Assembly (NCBI RefSeq): GCF_003987855.1
Contig: NZ_RXIZ01000014.1
Span: 51,840 to 115,839, forward strand
Length of the DNA stretch: 64,000 nt
Direction: 5' to 3'
Source: Hyphomicrobium sp.
GTDB taxonomy: Bacteria > Pseudomonadota > Alphaproteobacteria > Rhizobiales > Hyphomicrobiaceae
Shown: positions 8,774 to 17,449 of the stretch, piece after piece
Layout: each line of letters opens with the position of its first letter
Position numbering within the stretch: position 1 is the stretch's first letter
Program-made: the position numbers and the translations under genes
The notes under the pieces: model-generated
Told to the model about the DNA's origin: nothing
Seen by the model: the letters and a program-made list of their open reading frames with translations, nothing else
Database searches by the model: none

Positions 8774-9718
8774 ATGCTTTTGAAGATCGCCGCTGCTCAG
8801 ATCAGGCCCGTTTGGCTCGACAAACGCGCGACCGTCGCAAAAGTCATCGACACAATAAAGCTAGCGGCCGCCGAGCGGATAGATCTGCTGGCCTTTCCTG
8901 AAGCGTTCGTGAGCGGATATCCGTTTTGGTTATGCCGGACGAATGCCGCTGCGTTCGGCGATCCGAAGCAGAGCGAAGCCTATGCGCGTTTTCTTGACGC
9001 GTCGATGGAGGCCGATTCCGAAGAGGTGAAAGAGATCGTGCAGGCGGCGCGCGACTATCGTGTGTCCGTCTTTCTCGGTTTCAACGAGCGCGGCAACGGG
9101 ATTGGGCAAGGCACGCTGTACTGTTCCTTGTTAAAGGTCGACTGCAACCAAGGGCTGTTGGGCGTACATCGCAAGCTCATGCCGACTCACGATGAGCGCT
9201 TGTGCTGGGGTGCTGGAGACGCGCACGAACTTCGCACGCACCGCATCTCAGGAGTTCAGGTTGGCGGCCTTTGTTGCTGGGAAAACTGGATGCCGATGGC
9301 GCGATTCGCTCTGTACTGCGGCGGCGAGGAGCTACATATCAGCCTTTGGCCTGGCAATGCCGTAGTCGCAGAGGGCATCGTTTCCGCTACAGCGCGCGAG
9401 GGCCGGGTCTGGTCGCTGAGTGTTCACGGACTTTTGTCGATGAGCGATATCCCCGATGATTTCCCGTTTAAATCGGAACTTATCGCGGAAGGCCATGATG
9501 TGATTTTCAACGGCGGCTCTTCGCTGGTTGCGCCGGATGGAACGGTCGTCATTCAGCCATCGCCTGGCGTGGAAGGATTGATCTCGCACACCATTGACGT
9601 GAAAAAAGTCTACGAAAACCGGCAGCTTTTCGATGTCACTGGCCACTACTATCGGCCGGATATTTTCGACCTTCACATTCGCGGCGACCGCTTCGACGCC
9701 GCGAAGCTCTGGCGCTGA
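8774..9718 (+). CDS. Nitrilase (branch 1 type)
   Basis: A 314-residue C-N hydrolase with an intact Glu-Lys-Cys triad: Glu43 (FPEAF), Lys134 (HRKLMPTHDERLCWG) and Cys168 (GLCCWENWMP). The extended motif around the cysteine and the THDERLCWG stretch are those of true nitrilases, which convert R-CN to R-COOH plus ammonia, rather than of amidases. The AGGAG at 8768-8772 sits only one base before the ATG but 7 bases before a TTG at 8780, so the TTG may be the real start; the difference is two residues. It lies 37 bases after the ligase gene and 44 before the hydrolase gene, consistent with one operon. Confidence 0.9.
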   Translation: MLLKIAAAQIRPVWLDKRATVAKVIDTIKLAAAERIDLLAFPEAFVSGYPFWLCRTNAAAFGDPKQSEAYARFLDASMEADSEEVKEIVQAARDYRVSVFLGFNERGNGIGQGTLYCSLLKVDCNQGLLGVHRKLMPTHDERLCWGAGDAHELRTHRISGVQVGGLCCWENWMPMARFALYCGGEELHISLWPGNAVVAEGIVSATAREGRVWSLSVHGLLSMSDIPDDFPFKSELIAEGHDVIFNGGSSLVAPDGTVVIQPSPGVEGLISHTIDVKKVYENRQLFDVTGHYYRPDIFDLHIRGDRFDAAKLWR

Positions 9719-9762
9719 TCAATTCGAATGCTGCATATTAAATTGGAGCCGCCTGCCGGAAG

Positions 9763-10443
9763 ATGAGAATTACCGTCATTCAGAACAGCGCGTATGGCCG
9801 CGCCGGTCTCGTTGAAAAATTCATAGCATCTAAAGGTTGGACGTGTCGGCGCACACTGTCGCCGAAAGATATCGTGACGACTGATCTCGCCGATGTCGTG
9901 GACGATACCGTCGTCTTTCTCGGGTCGCGCCGCGGCGTCTACGAAACTCATGTCCAATGGATTGCTCGCGAGCGAGCGTTAATGAGGCGTCTCATCGACA
10001 AAGCTGTTCCGGTCTTGGGTATCTGCTTCGGGGCGCAACTGCTCGCGACCGCCGTGGGTGGCGCGGTCAAACCGATGAGACATCGATATCGCGGCTGGAT
10101 GGAAAATACCGTTGCGAGCACTCCCATGTGGCAGGGGCCGTGGCTGCGCTGGCATGGAGATTTCATTACGTTGCCAGTCGGGATAAAAGTGCTGGCGAGC
10201 GATAACGAGACCGTGCAGGCATTCGAATATGGAAACGCGGTTGGCGTCCAATTTCATCCCGAAGTTTCAAATGCGGTACTTAAAGATTGGGGCGCCTATC
10301 GAAGTGCCATGCCCGACGAGGACCAGCGATCTCTCGCCAAGGCTCTGAACTACGCGGATAACCACGCCTTCGAAATCGAAAAACGCGCATTCTCACTATT
10401 TGACAATATCTTCGAAAAGATTTCGGGGCGGAGTTCGGCATGA
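9763..10443 (+). CDS. Class I glutamine amidotransferase-like hydrolase
   Basis: A 226-residue stand-alone class I GATase domain with the complete triad: Cys88 (GICFGAQLLA), His165 and Glu167 (GVQFHPEV). There is no synthetase domain. Stand-alone members beside glutamine-synthetase-like ligases (PuuD, AtdA2, IpuF) hydrolyse gamma-glutamyl amides, releasing glutamate and the carboxylated or free amine product. By position this protein would release the product made by the upstream ligase and nitrilase. The substrate is inference; the fold and triad are clear. Confidence 0.85.
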   Translation: MRITVIQNSAYGRAGLVEKFIASKGWTCRRTLSPKDIVTTDLADVVDDTVVFLGSRRGVYETHVQWIARERALMRRLIDKAVPVLGICFGAQLLATAVGGAVKPMRHRYRGWMENTVASTPMWQGPWLRWHGDFITLPVGIKVLASDNETVQAFEYGNAVGVQFHPEVSNAVLKDWGAYRSAMPDEDQRSLAKALNYADNHAFEIEKRAFSLFDNIFEKISGRSSA

Positions 10444-10585
10444 GACGCCGCATGGCTGCTTCTGGCTTGAGCCAACGCAGTCGTTAGGTTCGCGTACAAT
10501 CAATCCTACTCCCCCAACCACGCTAAGCTATATGCGCCGCATTTGAGCGCGTAGTGCTCCGAAGATCCTTCGTCCTCGGCAACGC

Positions 10586-11758
10586 TCAATCCGTGGTCCG
10601 AGCGAACGACGACCAGAGGGCCGATTTCAAAACAGCGGTTGAGAATTTCCGATTTTTCTGCGGCGGTTGCTCCAGCCCGAGCCGACGCATTACCGCGGCA
10701 ACGATCTCAGCGTTTGCAGTCGGCTCCTTTTCCATCTTCACTAGAATAAGTTCCAGAAACTGCCTTTGCCAACGGGTCTTGAGAGGCATTTCACTGATCA
10801 AGCGCGTTGTGAGTGGCTGCGGGAAGGGCCATGGCTGCGGAACACCCGCTGCGACGAAATTAAGTTTGGTCAAAATGCACTTTGGACAGACGCCGCAATT
10901 CTCACCTGTCCTCGGCCCAGCCCAACAGACGTGAAGGTGAGGAATAAGGGAGCGATACTGCCCAATGTAGCTGGCTCGTTCGATACGATCGAAAGCGCCA
11001 CCGTCCGATTCAATCTTCAGCTTAGAAGAAGAAAAGAAGCGGTCGCTCCAAAAGCTATTTCCCCAAACTGGAAAACAGTTCTGATAGCTTTCCTCAGTTG
11101 CGATCAATGCAATATCGTGACGATGCGAGAATTGATGCAAGACAGAAGCCAAGCCAGCGCCGAACGTCATTTCCCAGTTTGTTACTAGGCTTCGCCAGTT
11201 GGTCTTAACGGTGACGAGATCAACTCCGAGATCCCTGCATATCGCGGTCCCGTGTCGAGCCATTGTTTCGAACCCGTCTGCAGCATCGAGCGGCATATCA
11301 AATCCATGAACCATGACCGCAGTTGCAACGTCTCGAATAGCTCTCCCAGCCTCCTTGTGGGCATGACGGCTTAGCGTGAAGGTACTGTCGATGCCCGCCG
11401 AAAACGCGACCAGGGCGCGCTTTGTCTCCTGACCGACGTTCGCGCGGGAAGACTCAGAGTCCGACGTGATTTGAATTTTCTTCTTGTAAATGTCGGGTCG
11501 CCAGGAATGCCAAACCTCCTGATAGTGATCGAGACCGTCAAGAAGTGTTGAATCCAATTCGAACTCTGCGTGCAAATCCACCATTTGATACATCGCGATC
11601 GGCAGCATCGCGATCAGAGCAAAATCTCCACCATCGAAAGCTGGAGGACTCGCGCCGTCACGGGGGGTGATCTCAAAAAAGAGTGGGGGAAGCTCTCCAT
11701 TGGTCAAAACTTCGCGATGGAGCCCATCTTCGGAAATGCGCAGCTTGAGACCCGCCAT
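10586..11758 (-). CDS. QueC-like PP-loop ATPase of unknown function
   Basis: A 390-residue protein with a PP-loop, SAGIDS at 120-125, and a C-x9-C-x2-C-x2-C zinc motif at Cys278/288/291/294. That spacing matches QueC (7-cyano-7-deazaguanine synthase), a PP-loop enzyme that activates a carboxylate with ATP. The first ~110 residues are not part of QueC. Context is glycan modification rather than queuosine synthesis: it is last in a minus-strand operon after a pyruvyl transferase and an alanine-racemase-like enzyme, 15 bases from the latter. An amide-, nitrile- or thio-forming decoration of a sugar or amino acid is possible but unproven. Confidence 0.7.
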   Translation of the reverse strand: MAGLKLRISEDGLHREVLTNGELPPLFFEITPRDGASPPAFDGGDFALIAMLPIAMYQMVDLHAEFELDSTLLDGLDHYQEVWHSWRPDIYKKKIQITSDSESSRANVGQETKRALVAFSAGIDSTFTLSRHAHKEAGRAIRDVATAVMVHGFDMPLDAADGFETMARHGTAICRDLGVDLVTVKTNWRSLVTNWEMTFGAGLASVLHQFSHRHDIALIATEESYQNCFPVWGNSFWSDRFFSSSKLKIESDGGAFDRIERASYIGQYRSLIPHLHVCWAGPRTGENCGVCPKCILTKLNFVAAGVPQPWPFPQPLTTRLISEMPLKTRWQRQFLELILVKMEKEPTANAEIVAAVMRRLGLEQPPQKNRKFSTAVLKSALWSSFARTTD

Positions 11759-11773
11759 TTGAGCTCCCCAAAT

Positions 11774-12778
11774 TCATTGGATGTATTGGCGCGTGGCAGT
11801 TGAGGACAATGCCGTCAGGACTTCATGATGACCGCAGTTCCAGCTTTGCGCGAGTTCACCGTCCATCACGCCGTCGCCCAGGAGAACAACTCGATCGCCA
11901 ACGCGATCTCCGACTTGGAGTTCGACAAAGGCGGTCTGCATGCCCACTTCGAGCAAGCGGGATTTTCTACCGTTGACCAAGCAAGGCCCGCGACGGAGAC
12001 CGTGCGAATAGCCGGCCAGAATTATCCCGTGATGTTCTGCAGTGAAGCCCGAATAACCGGCTGGCCCATTGGATTGACGAACCTCGGCAATTCTCGCAGA
12101 AACATTGACTGCGCCCTTATACATAGCCAATCCTGGACGCACGGCGTCAAGAACTGCGCTCGCCTCATTAATCAGTCCGCTGGCCGCCGCGTGGCGGGGA
12201 ATATCCCATCCGCACGTGATTAACATGAGGTTCTCAACCTGCCTCAGCTCGACGGCATGCGTGAAAACCTCCCGACAATCGCCTGCGGTCAAGGTTTCGC
12301 GGCAGTCTTCAGGGGCACACGAAAATCGTTGCATGCCAGTATCGACACAAAGCGCGGGCTGAGCCCGGCGAAGCAGTCGAGCCTGCTGAGGATTGCAGAC
12401 CGTCGGCGTGATGCGATGAGCGATGTAGTCTCTCGGGTCATTGCTTTCTGGTGGGCCCAGCGCGAGCACACGTCTGTTTGTGCATTGAGCTAAGTTGACC
12501 GAAACCGCTTCCGAAGCACTAAAAACGCAAAAACCATCGGCGAGATCCGCTACGGCCTCGCTGATCCTTCTTATTCCCAAGCCGTAGGCGTCCGCCTTTA
12601 CGACTGGCAAAATGGGGACGCCGACTGCCTTCCTGATGGCCTCGACGTTACGTCGAACAATTTGAAGGTCGACTTGCGCCAACAAGTGCGGATTTCGAGT
12701 CCGGCATTCGTCAGCCGAAAATCCAGGTAATCGAGCTGGAATGGAATATTTTTGTCGGCTGCCCTGTATCCCCATCAT
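11774..12778 (-). CDS. Alanine-racemase-like PLP enzyme
   Basis: A 334-residue protein with the Alr TIM-barrel motif VVKADAYGLG (PLP lysine), VDTGMQRF and VRPGLAMYKGA, followed by the beta-domain with PAGYSGFTAEHHG (candidate catalytic Tyr) and AGYSHGLRRG. The usual SMDQ near the C-terminal active site reads VGMQ, so the conserved Asp is replaced by Gln. It is slightly shorter than housekeeping Alr (about 360-370). The ATG at 12778 forms an ATGA overlap with the stop of the pyruvyl transferase, indicating coupling. It probably supplies or processes a D-amino acid for surface-glycan decoration; substrate unknown. Confidence 0.75.
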   Translation of the reverse strand: MMGIQGSRQKYSIPARLPGFSADECRTRNPHLLAQVDLQIVRRNVEAIRKAVGVPILPVVKADAYGLGIRRISEAVADLADGFCVFSASEAVSVNLAQCTNRRVLALGPPESNDPRDYIAHRITPTVCNPQQARLLRRAQPALCVDTGMQRFSCAPEDCRETLTAGDCREVFTHAVELRQVENLMLITCGWDIPRHAAASGLINEASAVLDAVRPGLAMYKGAVNVSARIAEVRQSNGPAGYSGFTAEHHGIILAGYSHGLRRGPCLVNGRKSRLLEVGMQTAFVELQVGDRVGDRVVLLGDGVMDGELAQSWNCGHHEVLTALSSTATRQYIQ

Positions 12779-13740
12779 TGCAAGGCGCCACTCAACCAAC
12801 GATCTCTGAAGCGTTGCGTATGGCGCGCCGCTTTCGTGATTAATGACAACTTAGCGGCTGGAATGTCGGGCACTTCTGCTTTGCCGGATTTCGAGAACGA
12901 AATCCAATCGAACCGGCGCAGGCTATGAGCGAAAATCTCCCTGTTTTTATTGTAGCTGTTGTCGACCAGCTCGCAATCGATGTGGAGGAGCGCGCAAGCG
13001 ATCGCAACGTGTAGACGGTCAGTGACGACACGCTTGGCGACGGAAATCGCTTTAAGGAAGCACCAACCCGCGAGTCTCGAGGTTTCGGCGTCCGTGACGC
13101 ATCCAAATGCTCTTGAAACATCCAGGTCTGTTTGGATGCGAGATGACAATGCCTCGCGATCAGTCCGCATAAATCGCACGACAGGCATTCTCGATATCTT
13201 ATCGAGGCTCGTGCGATGCAGTGCGAGCCTTTCCGTCAGCATCGCCGGTCCTAACCTGTTGCAGGACTGGTCGCTCATGAACTGGTTGACGTCACAGTGG
13301 AACGCCATGTCGTGTGCCAACCGGCAATCCAGACTCGGATTCGATTCGCGGACATGCTGAAAGGATCTGAGATCGCGGCACCAGATCGTCGCGCGGTGAT
13401 CGAGTGATTGAAGCAGGTCGACGTTCGCCCTTATCGTATGCGGCAATAGAATGACGCGGTCGGCTTCTCGTCGGCACGCTTCGATGGCCTCTCGCATACC
13501 GCGGTACGCGCCGACCAAGTTTCCGCCGCCACCCAAAAATACGATGCGGTTCCGAAAATCCGCACCTTTGTCCGCCACCTCGACTTCAATAGAGGCTCTT
13601 GCGAGGGCGTCCATCGTGGAAGCAAAGATCAAACAATCGCCAGCATTGCCCTCGTTAGGGACGAAGACCGCTTTGGCTCCCGCGAACTGCGCGAGGAAGT
13701 CTTCGATTTGATTTCGCATCGCGACCGTCCAAGTCTGCAT
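12775..13740 (-). CDS. Polysaccharide pyruvyl transferase family protein
   Basis: A 321-residue protein with the family's N-terminal NEGNAGDCLI and FLGGGGNL strands, a central DMAFHCDV segment, and the C-terminal VVTDRLHVAIACALL motif, whose Asp-Arg-Leu-His is the family hallmark. These enzymes transfer pyruvyl groups from phosphoenolpyruvate to sugars in exopolysaccharide or cell-wall glycans; some relatives are plain glycosyltransferase-like. I chose the ATG at 13740 because GGTGGA sits 8 bases upstream; an ATG at 13719 is an alternative. First gene of the minus-strand trio. Confidence 0.85.
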   Translation of the reverse strand: MQTWTVAMRNQIEDFLAQFAGAKAVFVPNEGNAGDCLIFASTMDALARASIEVEVADKGADFRNRIVFLGGGGNLVGAYRGMREAIEACRREADRVILLPHTIRANVDLLQSLDHRATIWCRDLRSFQHVRESNPSLDCRLAHDMAFHCDVNQFMSDQSCNRLGPAMLTERLALHRTSLDKISRMPVVRFMRTDREALSSRIQTDLDVSRAFGCVTDAETSRLAGWCFLKAISVAKRVVTDRLHVAIACALLHIDCELVDNSYNKNREIFAHSLRRFDWISFSKSGKAEVPDIPAAKLSLITKAARHTQRFRDRWLSGALQ

Positions 13741-13956
13741 TCTCGATTCCACCCGGCTTGCTGTCCGAACGGGCGACAATAGTCCGCAGCCGGAAATATT
13801 CGCCAGGACCACAGCTAGAGAAAATGTGGACAAAGGGCCGTCACGCCGTGAGCGTCAGCGCTCGGCTTGGAATAAGAACGTTTATAACTGAACGGCTCCG
13901 TAGCGAATCATGCATTCGGGTGACACGTATTCTCGGCACCAGCGCAAGAAAGCGAT

Positions 13957-14748
13957 GTGCCATTCATGTCAAATTTTTCGACACCCACCTTCTACATCAA
14001 TTTGGACAGGGACGTCTCTCGGCGAACTCGCTTAGAAGAGGAACTCGCGAGCGTGTGCCTTCACGCCGAGCGTATTTCCGCCGTTGATGGGTGCGCGGTT
14101 CCAGACTGGCTGGAATCTTTCTATGATCATCGCATGAGCGCCGGCGAAACCGGCTGTTCAGCGAGCCATCTCGTTATTTATCGCATGATCGTCGAAAGAG
14201 GTCTGCCGTACGCGCTGATCCTGGAAGACGATGCGCGGCTCGAACCGGATTGCCTTCGCGCGATTCAGGCGGCACTGAAGATGGTGCCACGCGATTGGGA
14301 TATCATTCGTCTGATCGAGACGTCATCGCGTGCGCTCCAGCGACTGGTGGATCTCGGTCAGGGCAAATCCTTGGTCCGCTACCTCAGAATTCCAAGAAGC
14401 ACGACGGGTCTCGTGGTTAGTCAGTCCGGTGCGCGCAAACTCCTGACGCCTCGGCTGATCAAAGAACCTATCGACGTCGAGATTCGTTGGCCATGGCAGC
14501 TAGACCTGAATGTGTACGGGATTGACCCACCGCCTGTGACCCAAGCAAGTGGGATCGAAGTCGAAACAACGATCCAGGCAAGAAGCCGTCCGAAAAAGAA
14601 CAACCAACTTCAGCGAATGTTTTTCAACATTCGGAAAATGGGACTTGGCCCCTACCTCTCGTGCTGTCTTGGGCTTGAAGCGATACATTCCGACGATATT
14701 GCTGTGGCGAACACAGTGATGATTTCCTCCGAGGTGCAGAAAGCATAG
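13957..14748 (+). CDS. Glycosyltransferase family 25 protein
   Basis: A 263-residue GT25 (LPS beta-1,4-galactosyltransferase type) domain: FYINLDRDVSRR at the N-terminus, the GCSASHL segment, and ALILEDDARLEPD containing the DxD-type metal site, with YGIDPPPVTQ near residue 188. These enzymes add galactose or similar sugars to the LPS core. It is divergent from the pyruvyl transferase operon, suggesting a shared glycan pathway. It starts with GTG at 13957 or ATG at 13966; neither has a strong ribosome site. The C-terminal ~50 residues are basic and may be membrane-peripheral. Confidence 0.85.
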   Translation: MPFMSNFSTPTFYINLDRDVSRRTRLEEELASVCLHAERISAVDGCAVPDWLESFYDHRMSAGETGCSASHLVIYRMIVERGLPYALILEDDARLEPDCLRAIQAALKMVPRDWDIIRLIETSSRALQRLVDLGQGKSLVRYLRIPRSTTGLVVSQSGARKLLTPRLIKEPIDVEIRWPWQLDLNVYGIDPPPVTQASGIEVETTIQARSRPKKNNQLQRMFFNIRKMGLGPYLSCCLGLEAIHSDDIAVANTVMISSEVQKA

Positions 14749-14833
14749 CGCCTCGGAGGAAACGCTGAGGCTCTTAGAACCGGGCGCGCACGTCGACGCC
14801 GCTGTGGATCGATGCGTCTCCTTGGAAACTGAT

Positions 14834-14989
14834 ATGGCGGAGGCGTTAGGACTGCCGAGCCCCTCGACGAAGGCCCAAGTGGCCGAATTTGATCGTCTCT
14901 ATTGGGAGATGTGGCCAGCGCTGCAAGCCCTGGTCGAACATGTGCCGCTGCGGCCTGCAGCGACGACGTCCGCAGCTTCGACTCGCTAA
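14834..14989 (+). CDS. Possible small orphan protein
   Basis: A 51-residue frame with balanced composition (…FDRLYWEMWPALQALVEHV…), which could be a short helix-forming protein. It has no recognisable family and no strong ribosome site; an upstream GTG at 14804 would add ten residues. It may be a gene remnant. Apart from this and the half-site at 15309, I see nothing in the 626 bases between the GT25 gene and the sulfate-binding gene. Confidence 0.25.
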   Translation: MAEALGLPSPSTKAQVAEFDRLYWEMWPALQALVEHVPLRPAATTSAASTR

Positions 14990-15308
14990 GCTGCCCCGCA
15001 GCATTTTTTTCCGCAACAGATCGGGGTCGCAATCTGTGACCGCAGCAGGGAAATCACCCCTGACCTCCAACGACTTTCATTTAGTGGCGGCGAACCCCTG
15101 AAGCAGAACGAAGGGCAAATCTTGGCGCTCGCCGACTCGGGGGCTCGAATTGCAGGCCTACCTCTGGGTTGTCGCGGTGTGCCGCTGTCGTCCGTCCGGC
15201 ATTTTGGCAAATCATCTGCGTTGGCAGAGTCCAGAATGCAAAATTCTACTTTACTTATGAATGATCCTGCTGAGCCCGCCGCGATGACCTACTAAGCTTC
15301 TGATTTTT

Positions 15309-15318
15309 TATTCGTTTG
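15309..15318 (+). promoter_or_regulatory. Half-site shared with the encapsulin promoter
   Basis: TTATTCGTTT here, 57 bases before the sulfate-binding-protein ATG, is identical to the left arm and spacer start of the palindrome in the encapsulin promoter (17381-17390). The right arm is not repeated here. It is the best clue that both transcription units answer to one regulator. Confidence 0.4.
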
Positions 15319-15375
15319 CATCCGAGCTGAGCTTTGGAACAACGAGCAGCGGAACGCAAAAGCGGGGAGACCTCA

Positions 15376-16380
15376 ATGAGTAGCCGACGGATTGCCAGCC
15401 GACTGGGACTTTCGCTCGTCCTTCTTTCCGCGACCCCATTGGTGGCTTTTGCCGACACGACCATTCTCAACGCCTCCTATGACGTGTCCCGCGAGCTTTA
15501 CAAAGATATAGACCCCGCATTCGCGGCCGCTTGGAAAAAGAAGAGCGGTGAAGATGTAAGCGTAAAGCAATCGCACGGCGGCTCCACAAAGCAAGCGCAG
15601 GCAGTGGCCGAAGGCCTTGAAGCGGATGTCGTGACGCTCAATCAACCTACGGATCTCGACTTCCTGGCAAAGAAAGGCGTTGTCGCCGCCGATTGGCGCA
15701 ATCAATTTCCAAACGGCGCCGCGCCGTACACCACGACAAGTGTTTTCCTTGTGAGAAAAGGTAATCCGAAAGGCATCAAAGATTGGGATGACTTGATCAA
15801 ATCGGGTGTTTCGGTCGTCATCCCGAATCCGAAGACATCAGGGAACGGGCGCTACACATATCTAGCAGCCTGGGGCTATGCCAAAGAGAAATTCGGCTCT
15901 GATGATAAAGCCCGCGACTTTGTCGCCAAACTCTTTGCAAACGTTCCCGTGTTCGATGGAGGCGGCCGCGGAGCGACGACAACCTTTACTCAGCGTGGCG
16001 TCGGCGACGCACTGGTTTCATTCGAAAATGAAGCCGAGCTTATCAAGGCAGAGGTCGACGGGCAGAACTTCGACATCGTCTATCCGTCTTTGAGCGTCGA
16101 AGCTGCGCCACCGGTCGCCGTCGTTCAGCGCGTGGTCGAGAAACGTAAAACCCAGGCACTCGCGAAGGCTTATCTCGATTTCCTTTATTCCGACGAGGCA
16201 CAGACGCTTATCGCCAAGCATCATTATCGCCCTCAAAACTCGTCGATTCTCAAAGAAGCTAAGCTGCCGGAAGTTCACACTTTCAAAGTGGAGGACAAGA
16301 TCGGCCCGTGGGAAACGGTTCAGAAAACCCACTTTGCAGATGGCGGCGTCTACGACCAGATCACCGCTAAGCAGAACTGA
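15376..16380 (+). CDS. sbp: Sulfate/thiosulfate ABC transporter substrate-binding protein
   Basis: A 334-residue periplasmic binding protein. Residues 1-26 are a Sec signal peptide ending AFA. The mature part starts TTILNASYDVSRELY, then KQSHGGSTKQAQAV, VVTLNQPTDLDFLA and NPKTSGNGRYTYLAAWGYA, all typical of Sbp/CysP. GGGGAGA lies 7 bases before the ATG. No CysT, CysW or CysA permease genes are adjacent, so it must feed a transporter encoded elsewhere. The next gene, serine O-acetyltransferase, begins 6 bases after the stop, so both are probably cotranscribed for cysteine synthesis. Confidence 0.93.
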   Translation: MSSRRIASRLGLSLVLLSATPLVAFADTTILNASYDVSRELYKDIDPAFAAAWKKKSGEDVSVKQSHGGSTKQAQAVAEGLEADVVTLNQPTDLDFLAKKGVVAADWRNQFPNGAAPYTTTSVFLVRKGNPKGIKDWDDLIKSGVSVVIPNPKTSGNGRYTYLAAWGYAKEKFGSDDKARDFVAKLFANVPVFDGGGRGATTTFTQRGVGDALVSFENEAELIKAEVDGQNFDIVYPSLSVEAAPPVAVVQRVVEKRKTQALAKAYLDFLYSDEAQTLIAKHHYRPQNSSILKEAKLPEVHTFKVEDKIGPWETVQKTHFADGGVYDQITAKQN

Positions 16381-16386
16381 TCGCTT

Positions 16387-17355
16387 ATGCCGAACGATAT
16401 GATCGCAAAGCTCGATATCGAGTCTGCTTCGGAACCACAAAGCATTCAGCCATGGGATATCGAGGCAATCGTGGAAAGATTGCGCGATGCCCGCCGGCGA
16501 AGCCTTCGAGTAACATCGGCAGCAAATCGCAGGACTCCCATACCTTCGCCTGAACTACTGCAGCAGGTTGTCAACAGACTGTATGCCTCACTCTTTCCAA
16601 GGCATGCGGGGGCGATCGACCACAGCGAAGAAGGGTTGTCCTTTTTTGTCGGGAGCACCCTCAACGAAGCTCTGCTTCTATTGGTCGAGCAAATCAGACG
16701 CGAGCAAGGATTCGTCGATCCATCCCGTCCGGATCATGAGAAAACGTTGAATCGGGCCGAGCAGATTGTCGCTGAATTTGCGAAGCAGCTTCCACAGATC
16801 TACGAGCTCTTAGAGACGGATATCCGCGCGGCGTACGACGGCGACCCGTCTGCGAAAAGCACTGAAGAGGTGTTGCTCAGCTTCCCAGGCGTAAAAGCAG
16901 TTATATACCACCGCATCTCGCACGCTCTTCATTTGCTCGGCGCGCCAGTCGTTGCCCGCATCATTGCCGAGCTCGCGCATTCGCAAACCGGCATCGATAT
17001 TCATCCCGGCGCGGAAATTGGCGGAAGCTTTTTCATCGATCACGGCACAGGCGTGGTCATCGGTGAGACCGCAATCATCGGCGAGCGTGTTCGCATCTAT
17101 CAAGCTGTGACACTCGGTGCGAGGCGCTTCAACGTGGATGAGCAGGGCGCTCTCGTGAAAGGCGAGCCGCGCCACCCAATCGTTGAAGACGACGTCGTTA
17201 TCTACGCGGGCGCGACAATTCTCGGGCGCATCACCATTGGGCGCGGATCCTCCATCGGCGGAAATGTCTGGCTTACCCGTAGCGTCCCACCGGCAAGCAC
17301 GATCGTGCAGGCGCAAGCCCGGAGTGAGACATTCGACCACGGCGCTGGTATTTAG
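16387..17355 (+). CDS. epsC: Serine O-acetyltransferase (EpsC/SrpH type)
   Basis: A 322-residue enzyme with an alpha-helical N-terminal region (about 1-190) and a C-terminal left-handed beta-helix of hexapeptide repeats (about 195-315). The active-site segment IDHGTGVVIGETAIIGERV is visible, followed by IYQAVTLGARR. It makes O-acetyl-L-serine from serine and acetyl-CoA, the carbon acceptor for cysteine synthesis. The longer N-terminus is the type found with family 2A encapsulins (SrpH beside SrpI in Synechococcus). It is followed 94 bases later by the encapsulin gene, which has its own promoter-like element. No cysteine synthase gene is in the window. Confidence 0.92.
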   Translation: MPNDMIAKLDIESASEPQSIQPWDIEAIVERLRDARRRSLRVTSAANRRTPIPSPELLQQVVNRLYASLFPRHAGAIDHSEEGLSFFVGSTLNEALLLLVEQIRREQGFVDPSRPDHEKTLNRAEQIVAEFAKQLPQIYELLETDIRAAYDGDPSAKSTEEVLLSFPGVKAVIYHRISHALHLLGAPVVARIIAELAHSQTGIDIHPGAEIGGSFFIDHGTGVVIGETAIIGERVRIYQAVTLGARRFNVDEQGALVKGEPRHPIVEDDVVIYAGATILGRITIGRGSSIGGNVWLTRSVPPASTIVQAQARSETFDHGAGI

Positions 17356-17371
17356 TTCCAATATAACGACG

Positions 17372-17400
17372 TTGACTGACTTATTCGTTTTGCGAATAAG
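17372..17400 (+). promoter_or_regulatory. Encapsulin promoter with palindromic operator
   Basis: A perfect inverted repeat, CTTATTCG (17380-17387) and CGAATAAG (17393-17400), is separated by five bases. It overlaps the spacer after a TTGACT (17372-17377) that could serve as a -35 element, with A+T-rich candidates for the -10 at about 17395-17406. The palindrome ends 49 bases before the encapsulin ATG. A protein bound here would block RNA polymerase. The regulator is not identified. Confidence 0.6.
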
Positions 17401-17449
17401 CATATACGCAGAATTTGCATTCTCCAATAAAGCAGACGGTAGGTAGGCT

